A DNA stretch of 64,000 bases, taken from contig CAVNZM010000001.1 in the NCBI GenBank assembly GCA_963693365.1, positions 13,764,001-13,828,000 of the forward strand, read 5' to 3'. Positions 26,745-52,803 of the stretch are shown here, piece after piece. The stretch's first letter is position 1; every line of letters begins with the position of its first letter. The position numbers were made by a program, and so were the translations under genes. A model generated the notes under the pieces. That model searched no databases and was not told the origin of the DNA. It worked only from the letters and a program-made list of their open reading frames with translations. Source of the stretch: Amoebidium appalachense. Lineage: Eukaryota > Ichthyosporea.

Positions 26745-26800
26745 GACTGCTAGCCACGACATTTGAGCCATCATACACGGTCACCGTGCCTACATCCCCT
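24392..26800. other. Spacer with ADK-side promoter elements and poly-G blocks
   Basis: The first part (24392-25230) is unique sequence with several CCAAT boxes. From 25420 it becomes GGGA, poly-G, (GTG)n and (GT)n blocks (25420-25470, 25640-25691, 26410-26526, 26610-26745). A weak A-rich tract lies at 26138-26170. No gene is supported. Confidence 0.6.
24993..25125 (-). promoter_or_regulatory. Cluster of CCAAT boxes upstream of the adenylate-kinase-like gene
   Basis: ATTGG at 24993, 25035, 25102 and 25121 and CCAAT at 24999 give five NF-Y-type core sites within 133 bp, 600-730 bp upstream of the ATG. A sixth lies at 24522. The density is above chance for a pentamer, but distance from the start makes a promoter role uncertain. 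Confidence 0.4.
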
Positions 26801-30147
<3,347 letters not shown>

Positions 30148-30335
30148 CTGAAAGGCTGTGAACGGTAAAGATCAGCTAAGTGTGTGGAAATGATCAAATA
30201 TTATAGCATGAATGTAGGTACATGTCCGTTTGCATTTCTATTCGGGTGTTGTAATATTTGTGTGTAAGGGCGCTTAAGGAGTGGGTGTGGGGCTCAGTGT
30301 GCATTTTAGGTGCCCGGGTGCCGGGACGTATTTCT

Positions 30336-30338
<3 letters not shown>

Positions 30339-30367
<29 letters not shown>

Positions 30368-30372
30368 ACGTC

Positions 30373-30449
<77 letters not shown>
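30339..30449 (+). repeat. (GT)n microsatellite upstream of the Pro/His-rich gene
   Basis: Two GT arrays split by ACGTCGG. No coding signal. Confidence 0.95.
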
Positions 30450-30644
30450 CGCCTGTACGCTTTTCAGTATGTACACTTTTTGTTTATTTACAAATAGGTA
30501 GGTTATTGTAGTTGTACGAGCTCTAAACACTCACAAAGTTGCGTGCCTACTGGCCGCCGCCGCACCCTGGCCGCAAGCGGCCTGACCCCCCCGGCCCACC
30601 GGCCGATGCGCCGCCGATCAGTTACATTTTAGCCATATATGGTG

Positions 30645-30668
30645 TATTTATACTTTGTCCTATTGGTC
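30645..30668 (-). promoter_or_regulatory. Candidate TATA box with upstream CCAAT for the Pro/His-rich gene
   Basis: Read on the minus strand: CCAATAGG, nine bases, then TATAAATA. A start site would fall near 30615, in a GC-rich island (30541-30625). A noncoding first exon could splice to 30147. Inference from motif and position. Confidence 0.4.
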
Positions 30669-31045
30669 TGTGATGAGTTGTGGCTCAGCAGGCTGATGAT
30701 GATTGACATAGGACAGAAGCAGCCAGCCACAAGGCGGCAAGCCTGTGCACACACCAGAACCAGAACCAGAAAAGCAGCCTGTGCACACATCAGAACAAAA
30801 AGGATGAAGAGGGGTAGGATTTCATTTGGCCAAGAGCAGCATCAACACTGAGTTTGAGCACACCTTTATAGCAGCTGTACGCTCAAATTTTTCTGAACCA
30901 CAGTTATGCGCACAATAGCCATTTGATTGCTTTCTCCTTTCTCGTGGGAAAGCAAACTCGGACAAGAGTTTTGGGGTGGGGCGGCTTGGGCTTTAACTGG
31001 GAGAGAGAGGGGCAGTAAGGGGTAGGCGGAGGAGACGAATCGAGA

Positions 31046-41004
<9,959 letters not shown>

Positions 41005-41721
41005 ACCCCCCCCCCCCCCCCCTCCAACCCCCCTGCCCCCCCCCCCCCTTCCCTCCCCCCCCCCCCTCTCTCTCTCTTCAATGCCCTTGCTTCCCTCTAA
41101 TCCAAAACATACATCTCCCCCCCCCCCCCCCCCAACCACCCACCCACTCACCCCACCCCACCCTCCACCGCCTATTACTAATTTTTGAACCGCCTTTTTT
41201 TGTTGTGGTTTTTGTTGTTGTTGTTGTTGCGTGATGATTTTGTGGGATGGGATTACTTTACGCAGTTGACCTTCATTTGAACGGTCTGTGTGTGACCATG
41301 GCATGCAGTATACCCACCAGACAACAACATTAATACACTCGAATTCACAGAGAACGAATGGACTGATTGTGTTGGGTTACCGTAGCATTCTATGCCTTTA
41401 GCAAGTTGAAGTTGGATAGAAATATTTTGCTTAAGTTGGATAGATATAATTTGCTGAACAGAGCATGCGGCACATGGTGTTACATGGCCGTGTGCTTTTG
41501 CACTATGATAATTATATACTTTTTTTTTTTTACGTGTAGTAGATAGTTTGCAATTTTGTATTGACAATGTGCGAATGTTGCTCGATTTCATGCAAACCCA
41601 ATGATCCGCATACAACTACATGAACACACACACATACGCACGCATGAACACACGCACGCACGCACGCACACGCACACCCACACGCACACACCACACACAC
41701 AAAGATACACACACACACACC

Positions 41722-41753
<32 letters not shown>

Positions 41754-41984
41754 CTCACACACTTTTCTTGATAGATACACCTCACGTTCACATACACAAG
41801 GAACATATACAGCGCAAATTCTAAACATGTGACAGGCTTGTGTTTCACTGAGATGTATGCTAATTTTGAATGCCTAATCTTGAGTTCGGTAGGAGCTATC
41901 ATTGTGAATTTATAATGAAACCTTGCATATTTCCGTTTTGTTGGGTTTGCTTGGGCAGGATATCGGAGTTCACACACACTCGAG

Positions 41985-42042
<58 letters not shown>

Positions 42043-42254
42043 GTATCGTACGTGTACGTGTGTGACACGGGTCCGCGAGAATGGCATACATAGGCATTCA
42101 GGGTGTTCGTAGGTGTCTGTATGCTAGCTATCCTTGATTGTGTGCCAAAACGACGCACAAATACACCACTGTGAAGGATCAGCCATGTAGGATATATGCT
42201 GATAATCTGAAACTGCAAATTTGCCATACACACATCATGTGTGTTCCCCCCCCC

Positions 42255-42403
42255 CCCCCCGACTTGGGCCCTCCCTGAGGATGGGCTCTGCTTATGACGC
42301 ATACTGCGCGCATGGCTATGTTGCATACTTGAATATTTGCCTTTGCATGTGTCCTTCGAGTGTGCGTACTTCGTACCGTGTTCCGCATTCAAACCCCCCC
42401 AGT
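42255..42403 (+). mobile_element. SINE-like repeat, truncated copy with poly-C tail
   Basis: Matches 42696-42832 almost base for base from GACTTGGGCCCTCCCTGAGG to CGTGTTCCGCATTCAAAC, then ends in seven C. It is 5'-truncated and preceded by a C-run. Confidence 0.7.
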
Positions 42404-42559
42404 CTTCTTTCAGAGGTGTCCTTTCAGGACAGACCACTGTGTGGAGACCGCTTTACTTCCATGCAACCGGGCATGGTTGCTCTGTGTCGTGCATCTGTAA
42501 GCACATACGCATTTTTCGCTGCACTGCATTAGTTTGCATACACATATTCACCGTTTTGC

Positions 42560-42872
42560 TCACCTTGCTTGCATAAGCAACCCTGCTCGTCTTTGATCAA
42601 GACGGGTTGACCCTCCCAAGTTCAGTTGATGCTGCGGTCTGAGTTGGAGAGTCGTATATACGCGGGCTAAGGGGTCGAAACTCAGACGCAATTGATGACT
42701 TGGGCCCTCCCTGAGGATGGGCTCTGCTTATGACGCATACTGCGCGCATGGCTATGTTGCATACTTGAATATTTGCCTTTGCATGTGTCCTTCGTGTATG
42801 CGTACTTCGTACCGTGTTCCGCATTCAAACCACCCCCCCCCCCCTCCCCCCCTCCCCCCCCCCCCCCCCCCC
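42560..42872 (+). mobile_element. SINE-like repeat, longest copy with about 40-base C-rich tail
   Basis: Contains the full order: CATAAGCAACCCTGCTCGTC, GGGTCGAAACTCAG (resembles a pol III B-box), GGGCCCTCCCTGAGGATGGG, GTACTTCGTACCGTG, ATTCAAACC and a C-rich run. No A-box is recognised with confidence and no target duplication was found. Confidence 0.65.
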
Positions 42873-42955
42873 CGGGGCCCACCCACGTGCACCCACTTAT
42901 GATTGCCCACTCACCCACCCACCCACACCGGTAACCACACACACACATGTACATG

Positions 42956-42986
<31 letters not shown>

Positions 42987-43716
42987 AAACACACACACAC
43001 ACACACATGCGCACACACGACGTCCCTGCACACAGTCACGCGCACCCGCACATGATCATGTTCACCAAACGCCTGACTCGTTCATTTTCATTATGCATGA
43101 TCATATGCCACAATTGCAAATATTGGATATTGTGGCTGTATATGTAGCTGGGGTTTTATTCTTACGTATTTGAAAGGACTATACTCTTCAAATTCAGCCT
43201 CACTCATTCACGCTTGCCCACAACTTGACCAAAGTGCATACAATGCCGAAGCTTACACAGATGAAGGGACGAGTCAGCAGCAGCTGCCGGATATCCTGCC
43301 GGATAGTTGTCGCCAAATTGTTGTTGTTGTTAACGTTGTTGTTGTTTTGTGGGACCCCGAGGGGTGGGGACTAGGAAAGGAAGAAGGGGGGGGGGGGGGG
43401 GGGGGGGGGGGTGGTACCGTAAGGGGGGGGGGGGGCTTGAGGCCTAGCTAGGCCTGAGGGGACGAACGAATTCCCGGTAGTCATGTACCGTTGTGAATAA
43501 ACCATACCTTATCAAACGTGCATAATTTTTAATTTTTCTTAATGAATCATTATCTGGAGTTAGGGAATAAGTGAGTGAGGGAGGGTGCGGATGGCGAGGA
43601 GTTGATGAAAAACTTGACTTGAACGTCCGACTATGATACTGTGCTACGTCCGAGGCAGTGATGAATTGTGGTTTTTAATGAAATAAGTTTTTCCAGCTTC
43701 TTTGAAATCATTGAAG

Positions 43717-43788
43717 TCTTCGGTAGTATAGTGGTTAGTATCTCCGCCTGTCACGCGGAAGACCCGGGTTCGATTCCCGGCCGGAGAG
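43717..43788 (+). tRNA. tRNA-Asp (GTC)
   Basis: A 72-base cloverleaf. The acceptor strand TCTTCGG pairs with CCGGAGA with one T-G wobble, and the discriminator is G. The D-arm region is TAGTATAGTGGTTAGTAT, the anticodon loop CCTGTCACG with anticodon GTC, and the T-arm CCGGGTTCGATTCCCGG. A-box and B-box match pol III consensus. There is no intron. A T4 run at 43791-43794 and a T-rich tail can end pol III transcription. It decodes GAC/GAT. Confidence 0.97.
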
Positions 43789-43790
43789 AT

Positions 43791-43794
43791 TTTG
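43791..43794 (+). terminator. Pol III terminator of tRNA-Asp
   Basis: TTTT three bases after the tRNA 3' end, followed by a second TTTT a few bases later. Confidence 0.7.
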
Positions 43795-44713
43795 CCTTTT
43801 CTTTGGGTTTTTATTTGTTTTGTAACGTTTGTTCGTTCTTCTTAGGCCAAGGCCTGTTTTTGATCCAGGAGGTCTTGTTCTTGGCGCATGGAAAAAGGTT
43901 TTTTTGTTTTGTTTGACGCATGGAGAAAAATTCTCCTTCCCCCCCTTCCCCCCCTTCCCCCGGGAGCTCCCCTTCCTCACCCTACCCAACAACTTATGGA
44001 TTAACAACAACACACACACACACACACACAGTGACACACACCATACCCCCCCCCCCCCCCCCCCCCCCCTCCCCCCGCCCCATTCCTACCGCCCAAAAAA
44101 AAAGGAACATAATTAATTTCGAATGATCGTGCAAACGAAGAACACCTTTGCTCTTAACTTAATTGCATACAACAAGCATTGCAGTCAAATCAGACACCTG
44201 CGACCACAGTTGATTCCAACCACACGGTTACGTCCTACTACGATTCGCTGTAAATCGCACATAGGCCTAACTAAAAGGAACATCCGTGCAGGTTCTTTCG
44301 AGCTCGGTTTGATGCACGGCTAAGGATTTGAAGGGATGGCATGGTGCACTGCTGTTGCTCCCTTCTTAAGTCATGTTGACGAAAGGTTGGTTTCTAAAGG
44401 GTTATAATTTCACGCTTCCGAGACTCAAACAAAAGCCCCCTAGGCCTTATATATGGAGCTGCGCATGCAGCCGGTTTGCGATCGAGTCATGAGTCTAAAT
44501 GTTTTCAATAGCGGGCCCTTTTGTACATCCGGTTTAACTATAAATGGGCAGACTGGCCGTGCCTACGTAGAGTGAAGTAGAGGTAAATGAAAGTCACACG
44601 TACAAGTCTGATTATGAAGGCCCATGCATGGCAAGGCCTGAACACTTTGCCTCAAATATGACGTCATCCGTGACAGTACCATTGAGAGCTCTTGAGAAGG
44701 TTTATAGATGGCA

Positions 44714-44740
44714 GGGCTGGGTTCGATTCCCGTCGGAGAG
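44714..44740 (+). pseudogene. tRNA-Asp 3'-half relic
   Basis: GGTTCGATTCCCG and CGGAGAG repeat the T-arm and acceptor end of the tRNA-Asp 950 bp upstream, followed by a similar T-rich tail. The 5' half is not recognisable. Either a decayed tRNA copy or a tRNA-derived SINE end. Confidence 0.6.
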
Positions 44741-44844
44741 TTCTTTTGTTCTTTTTTTTTGTTAGTTTGATTTTTGTTTTATCCCCCCCTCCCCCCAGGC
44801 CCACACCACCACCACGGCCATCTTGAACAGCAATGCAACCCCCC

Positions 44845-44990
<146 letters not shown>

Positions 44991-45099
44991 AGCACGCAAA
45001 ACGGGCAGCGGGGAGAGGGGGGGGGGGGAGTCGACAGCTGTCTGGCAATAGTACATTTCTAGCTGTTGATTACTTACCACTCATTTTGAACGCCAAGCA

Positions 45100-45440
45100 C
45101 CAGCGCAACTATGGGGTGGTTACGCACGTATCCGCCGGTGGCGACATGAGCACCGTGCCGGCGGTCCAAGCTTTCCTGTTGTCTGATTGGTTGGCTCGAT
45201 TGATCTGAGCCACTGCGCCAAAATCCAAAATCGTTGCGAAACGGTAATTGTATATGAAAATGATATGATATTTATAAATATGTTATGAAGACAATGAAAA
45301 ATAAATATACATACATACATAAAATTATGCCACTTACAGGCAGTGCCACGGCTGCTATGCTGCGTCGTGGCGCCACCGGCGCATCAGTCCGTATCCACCC
45401 CATAGTACTTTTCCTTGCCACCACACCATACGACTGGCTT
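45100..45440. repeat. Imperfect inverted duplication of an exon-like segment
   Basis: The plus strand at about 45349-45425 and the minus strand at about 45205-45095 share GCCACCGGCG and CACCCCATAGT. They read as ATGASVRIHPIV and ATGGYVRNHPIV respectively. Splice-like CTTACAG precedes the plus copy and GTAAGT follows the minus copy. No gene was resolved around either. Confidence 0.4.
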
Positions 45441-45935
45441 TTACTCATACCCATGGATCGGTATCTCCGCACACACACACACCACCGCAGCACAAAGACA
45501 TTGCCCCACACACAAGAGAGTAAATGCTGTAAAAATACACCCGAATACATTGAGCGATACTATTAGAAGCGGCTCCACAGGGTATCGCACAATGTCATTT
45601 TCTTCTTTCCCAGAGTATAAGTTTATTCTGCGAGGCAAGCGGATACAAACACAAGGGTTTGATGTGTGACAGGAATTGATGAGAATACACACTCTCACCC
45701 AACACCTCAAGGCTCAGGCTTGTTTTGCTACCAATGCAGCTACTGTAACATCATGCAGTCCGAATTTTCGAGAATATCCACATATGGTGGTGGTCCGGCC
45801 ATGCATTTGAAAACTGTACATAATGTTGGCTACTTGTCTCGGTAGCTGGACTAACTGCCATACAATCCTTTTAGCCGTATTCGTGTGCCTGTACCTGTTT
45901 GTTCGTATGTTTGGTAACCAAGATGCTTAGAGTGA

Positions 45936-45938
<3 letters not shown>

Positions 45939-45974
<36 letters not shown>
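45939..45974 (+). repeat. (GT)n microsatellite, 3' of the PDK gene
   Basis: About 18 GT units just downstream of the PDK stop codon (gene on minus strand). Confidence 0.9.
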
Positions 45975-45977
<3 letters not shown>

Positions 45978-46054
45978 ACCAGCATGACATTGGCTTGTTT
46001 CCTCTGTCGACTGGCTGCACATGGCGGGTTGTTGGCTTTTTGGAACGGCATGCT

Positions 46055-46635
46055 CTAGTTGGATTCTTTGCCGGTCACACCCTGCTCTGAGATGGGTTTC
46101 ATGACGCGGTTCTGCTGAGAACGTAGCAGCCAATCGTTGAGCTGTATTGAAAAATAAAAGTCACTCAACGTGCCGTGATTTGCTGACCAAACGCCACTTA
46201 GCAGCCATGCATAGCTGTTTGGTATTTACTGCCTCCCGAATCCCACGTGCAAAAAAAAAACAAAAAAAAACAAAAAACGAAAAGAGTAAGAACAAGAAAA
46301 GAAAACAAAAGTGATAATGGCAATCTGATTTTACCACCCTCACGAGCTTCCCTGGCTTGTGCGGTGGCAAGCACGATAGCAACCGTTGGGGACAAAGGGG
46401 AGAGGAGGAGCACCGTATGGGTGGTATCTGTATACGCCCATGTGTGTGTGTGTGTGTGTGTGTGTCGCGCGCGTGCACGTGCATTTCTGTACATCGCTGG
46501 ATGTTGTACCCAAACCAAAACAAAGCATTAACAGTACACAGTCCGCCCTTTTGGGCAGTCGTATTCCCATTCATCACGCACGTGCCCAAACTAATTGGCA
46601 GAGGGGATGAGGGGTAAAAAGGCGCCAGGGGCCCC

Positions 46636-46670
<35 letters not shown>

Positions 46671-46959
46671 GGATCTAACCTGGGATGTTGCGTTGTAGTG
46701 CTTGATAGCGTTTGAGCTGTAGGTGGGCAGGACCTCGTTTGCGGCATCGGCACTCTTCTTGAGGTAGATGTAGGCGTCAGTACCGTAGCCGTCCATGCTG
46801 ATCAGCTGCAGATCTCCCCCCATGTAGCGCGCATACTAAGGGGGGGGGGGGGGGGTTAGACTGCGTTATAATGTACGAAAGTACACATTTAAGGTGGACA
46901 ACATAATGCAGAGTGCAAACCACACAAAGAGTACGCACAGTAGGGGGGTGGAAGGGTGT

Positions 46960-46990
<31 letters not shown>

Positions 46991-47248
46991 GGGGGGGGGT
47001 AGTAGTTGGATGGCATGCGTGGGTGCAAAAAGACAACAAAAAAGTAAGCACGCGCATAAAATTACAAATACAGAAAACAGAGCCAATGCCCCCACATCAC
47101 GCGTCAACGAACAAACAAGCACACACAAGTGTGCAGGTAGTGCACATAGCTCTCTACACTGCCTTCTCCACTAAGCCGTGCTTACGCCCCACTGGCTCCC
47201 CCCTCCCCCCCCCCCCCCTCCCCCCTCCCGCGACCGGCCCGCCCTCAC

Positions 47249-47287
<39 letters not shown>

Positions 47288-47300
47288 GCCCGCACGCCCG

Positions 47301-47355
<55 letters not shown>

Positions 47356-47459
47356 CAAGCCCAACACGTACCAGGCGACTCAAGGGCAGACCGTAGCCGA
47401 AGCCAGCCAGGGGGGCATGGTTCATGTCCGTACGAGCAGCATCCTCAGTCAGGGTCTTG

Positions 47460-47494
<35 letters not shown>

Positions 47495-47732
47495 ACACAT
47501 CAGTATTGCGAGGCATACACGTGACAGCCTACCTAGTGCACGGCTGGTATTGGAGCCGGGGGAAGGAGAGGGAAGGGGTGGGGTGGGGTGGGGGGGGGGG
47601 GACCCCAGGCATGCCGGGCAAGACAGGAGTTAGGTGGAGAGCTTGAGAACGAGGCAGGAGGGAGGGAGGGAGGGAGGGGAGAGAGGGAGAGAGAGAGAGA
47701 GGGAGAGAGAGAGAGAGAGTGTGTGTGTGTAT

Positions 47733-47764
<32 letters not shown>

Positions 47765-48028
47765 GGGGAGGGGAGGGGGGGGGGGGGGGGGGGGTATGTC
47801 CAACTGTTAATTCTTCCAATTGAATTGGAGGGCAAAACTTAGAAAGTCGCAAACAACGACAGTCTGAGAGATACCAATAGTGAATTGGCAGGTGTTCTAC
47901 TTGTGGCTGAGCTTCGGCAAGCCCACCCCAAGAATAAGACAATAGCACAGTAGTGCGTTCGGCAGATGCCAGAGGTGATGGTGAGCGGAGGGGACGGATT
48001 CATATATTCACCTATCCGCCCACCTTTC

Positions 48029-48066
<38 letters not shown>

Positions 48067-48749
48067 TCCCCCCTCTACTTCCTTCCATCCCTCGAGAGGG
48101 AATTTGGCACACCCGCTCACGTGTACATGTGTTTCAGAGGGTGTGCAAGTGTGCATGTGTGTGTGTGTGTGTCTGGTTGGGAGGGGGAGGGGGGAAGAGG
48201 GAGGGGATCAAATACATCGGGAAGCTGTGCAGTTGTGTACAGGTATGTGAAGACGTGGGGCATGTCGCTGCGGGGGATTCCGCCGCCCTCATCTGAGATC
48301 TGGGCATTCCGCAAAATGAGTACAAGCCAAACCCCCCCTTCCCCCCCTACCCTCTGACCCCACCTCCTTGATCTGCGCCAAACAACCATCACCCCCCAAT
48401 ATGCCATTTGATTGCATGTCACACAACCATCACACCCACCAATTCTCCCTCCACCAACTGATGTAAACATGACACATCTAAGCGTTTAATCCAGGTATTT
48501 AGGTCTACCACACCACCCCAGACACCATAATGTACACCATATTGTCACCGTGCAAAACACCAGGTAATTCACTCAACTCACTCCCAGGGGTAACAGTAGA
48601 CGATGCACCGTCTAACCAGACACAAGAAACACAACAACGCACACAAGAGTTTCAATCCACCATATATATCTACTTGTCACATTCCCCATATCCACGTCCC
48701 CTCCCCTCCATCTTACCCCAACACAATTTCACACACAAATTCACACACA

Positions 48750-48847
<98 letters not shown>

Positions 48848-49097
48848 TTAGTTGTTATGATACCTTAATGGTAAGGTCCTCGTCACCCTTCACCAGCACG
48901 ACCTTGATCGGAGACAGGGGGGCATCCTCGGGCATGTACTCCACCACGGCACGCATCGAGTTCTGCAACCACACAGAGAACACACTCAGTCTGAGTCCCT
49001 AGAAACATGCAAAAGCAAAGCATGCTGTCGACACGGACAAAAAAAAAAAAGGACCGTCTCCCATGCCTGAATGGCTATATGCTAGCTTATCTGTGAA

Positions 49098-49131
<34 letters not shown>

Positions 49132-49136
49132 CGCCC

Positions 49137-49167
<31 letters not shown>

Positions 49168-50138
49168 ATGCGCCCCCCCCCCCTCCCCCCCTCCCCCCCT
49201 CCCCCCCCCCCCCCAAAACACAAACATCACACATGCGCACAGACGAATGCCGGGGACGCACACAGACACAGACCACACAGACACCCACACACGCACCTTA
49301 AGCAGCTCGAACAGCATGTGGTAGAGGTGGGAGGGGATGTAAGGGAAGCGGAAGTCCTGGTCCTTGTTGTGTGGGGTTATGATCTCCACGTTGGGTGACC
49401 GGCAGTAGTACTGGTCACACAGGAACTGGAAAAGGGGTGTTGGGAGAAGGGGGGGGGGGGGGGGGGGGGGGGGGGGGTAAGAACGTGTTGCAGAGTAGGA
49501 GGTAGACCTTAAAACACCATGCAGACTAACTCTCTTAAATCACTTGAAGCCGGTGTATCCATAAAATCGCGCCTAATAAATGAACAACGCTTAGTGGGAT
49601 TGGTAGAAAGCTTCCACCCAGAAACCATTACATTATGTTCCCAGTTCCGAACCGATACATCTCAGCTGCTATTCTGCCTGCCTGCACACACTCTGCCGCC
49701 TTTCCAACCTGGTGCCCCTGCACTACACTCCTTTACCTCTGCCTACGGCATTGTCATGCCTGCAATCAGTCGGCTACGTAGGGCCCTCTTTCGTAAAAAC
49801 ATTTTTAAATTTCCTTATATGGCCAATCTAATCGAACCGGATTCGATCTGGACCAAAATACCCCTTGACAGAGTTTTCTCGTGCAACACGTAGGGCCCCC
49901 TTTGGCTCGTGGCACCACATTTCGATTGGTCAAGCTGGACTCTGGACCATACTCCCGTGACTTCGCTCATTCCGGGAGTCCCACGTTCCAAAAACCCGAA
50001 AGCTCTCACTTCAACAAGGAGCAACAACAACTAAAACACATCATCTGGATGTGGGTGGTGGTGGTGGTGGTGGTGGTGGTGATGGTGATGGTGATGGTGA
50101 TGGTGATTGTATATATTTATATTTTTTTATTTTTATTT

Positions 50139-50189
<51 letters not shown>

Positions 50190-52769
50190 ATATACCCTAG
50201 AGTTTTCAGCGGCGTCTCTGATGACTGCTGTGACCTGGCACTGGGGGTCGATAACACCGATCATGGTGGCAGGTGAGTTCTTGTTGCCAAACAGCTCCAC
50301 GTGCTGACCAATCAGCATGCGGATACCTGTGCAATCACCCAATCAAGAACACGCCCGGATAACATGGATCACACCGATACAATCTCACACCTTTGGCCGC
50401 GCTTTCCTTCCCCTCGTCACCCTTCCTCTTTCCCTTTGCCTAACGTCCCCGCGAACTCCCTTACCCCCCCCCTCCCCACCCCCACCCCCCAAACTCCAAA
50501 CGCCCACCACCATCCAAAAAAACTAAACAAAAAAACAAAAAAACAAAATAAAACACACACACAAACACACAATGTGCCACCTACGACATCTCCCCATCCC
50601 TCCTTCACCAAGTCCTTCCACCATCGTTCTGCCAGCAGCCAGGCAAAGCTTCCATTATCTCCTCCCCCTTCCCCCTTCCCCCCCCCCCCCCACCCACCCT
50701 GCGCGGGTCCCCCAACCACCACCCGACCGCCCACACAGACGTTACGGATCATATATTCATACGTTATATTCAGACGTTACGGATCATATATTCATACGTT
50801 ATATTCAGACGTTACGGATCATATATTCATACGTTATATTCAGACGTTACGGATCATATATATACATATATTCCCACACACATACACACCCACACCACAT
50901 ATATTCCCACACACATACACACCCACACCACGGTGCACGTACCGATACGGCTCATGTACAGGCGATCAAGGAAATACTGGATGGGCCGTTCGAGGAAGTA
51001 CGGTCCATTGAGCCTGTGCACACACAGTCAGATATATCTCACCACATATACATAGTCAGATAGACCCTACCACACACACACATCCAGTCAAATATGCCCC
51101 ACTACACACACATACACACACATTCAGATATACAATACCAAAGACACACACAAACACAGTCAGCTATTCCCCCCCCCCCCCTCCCCCCCTACACACACGC
51201 GCGCGTGCGCATACACACACATACACACACACAGTCAGATATGATCACCACACACACAATCAGATACTATTCACCACACACACACACACACACACACAGT
51301 CAGCTATATCACTCCCCCCCCCCCCCCCCCCCCCCCCCCTTCCCAAAACCACACACACATCGTGTGCTATGCCCCACCACACACACACACACACAGTCAT
51401 ATATACCTTGCCACACAACCACTACCGTCACATACACACCAGCACATATACCCACACGGTCATCTATAAGGGGATAGAAAGTCCTGCGCGGAGGGGGGGG
51501 GGGGGGGGGGGGGGGTTTGAATGCGTCAAAAAGTACGAAGTACACAAGAACAAACGGATAACACGATGCAGAATGCAAGCCATACATAAAGAGTATGCAT
51601 AAAAAGCAGAGCCCATCCTCAGGGGGGGCCCACGTCAACCACAGTACCCGAGTTTCGACCTATTCCCTTCGTTAACGAAAGCCAACTCAGATACTGTTTC
51701 ACTTGAACATGGGTAGGTCACCCGTCTTGATCAGAGACGAGCAGGGTTGCTTATGCAGGCAAGGGCAGTGGGAAAGACCGGGGGTTAAAGTTGCAGCAGT
51801 AAGCAGAAGCAAGAAAAATAGGGGGGGGGGGGGGGCACCTCTTCAGCTCGAGGATACCCTGTGCAATGGAGGTGACGACAGAGGCATGACGGGTGAGCAC
51901 TTTGGCCACCATCTTGGTGAACGTGTGCACGTACTCCTCCTGTGTGTGTGTGTGTGTGCGTGTGCATGTGTGTAGGTATGCACGATTGTGTGTGTGTGTC
52001 GGAGTGTGTATTAGGGTGAGAAGGAAGGAAAGGGGTGGGGGGAGGAACGTGGGCAATGGGGGCAAACGGGGTAAGGGGGGCAAGTGGGGCCGGAGGGGGG
52101 GGGGGGGGGGGGGGGGGGGAGGAAGGGAAAGGGGGGGGGGGGGGGGGAATCGGATGCTGTGTAATGCAAACACACACACGAACATGTGCAACACATCACA
52201 AACAACGAGGCGAGCCTCCTTTCTTCCCCTACACCCACACACCCACACCCACACCCACACTCTCCCGGGCTCAAAAAGCAGCCTACGAATCAACATACGC
52301 CGTAAACATACACGAGCCTACACTCACCCTGTTCTTGTCTGCACTCTCCAGACCGGGAAACTCCACAAGATCCTTGAACGACTGAAGGTACCTGCAAACA
52401 AACAGACAGGAAAAAGGTGAGAAGACAAGAAACACACAGTGTATGTGTTGGGTGCATGAGCAGATGGTGTGGCTGTGAAGGTAAAACCTATGTATGCATG
52501 TGTGGGGTATTTTGGTTGAGGGGAACAAAGAAGAACGGGGCAACGGGGGGGGGGGTCTTCGTGTACCAATACAGCCTCAGCAGGGCATGCCTTCATGTGT
52601 GACTTGTGTGGCTAGGTAGAGCTACGAGATACAGCCACCTCACCAAGCAGACAAAGATTGGGAACCCCGCGGGGGGGGGGGGGGGGGGGGGGGTCGTAGC
52701 CACACAACTCAACGCGCTTCAGCAAAAGCTCTACCGGTGCAATAGTACAGCAGCCGAGGCACGAGGGAA

Positions 52770-52803
<34 letters not shown>

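Larger units (their letters stand above)
41005..43716. other. Convergent spacer, first part
   Basis: C-runs (41008-41070, 41118-41133), an AT-rich unique stretch (41200-41950), (CA)n arrays (41625-41760, 41985-42040) and two same-orientation SINE-like copies (42255-42400, 42560-42872). 43000-43700 is unique with a G-run at 43387. No exon is supported. Confidence 0.55.

Noticed and set aside
30541-30625. GC-rich segment reading PPPHPGRKRPDPPGPP on the plus strand
   Set aside because: Too short, no ATG or splice pair; more likely a promoter-associated GC island or untranslated exon of the minus-strand gene.
48752-48842. Possible CRISPR-like or satellite array
   Set aside because: Plain CA and GA dinucleotides without spacers. 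No array with unique spacers of regular length occurs in the window, which is eukaryotic.
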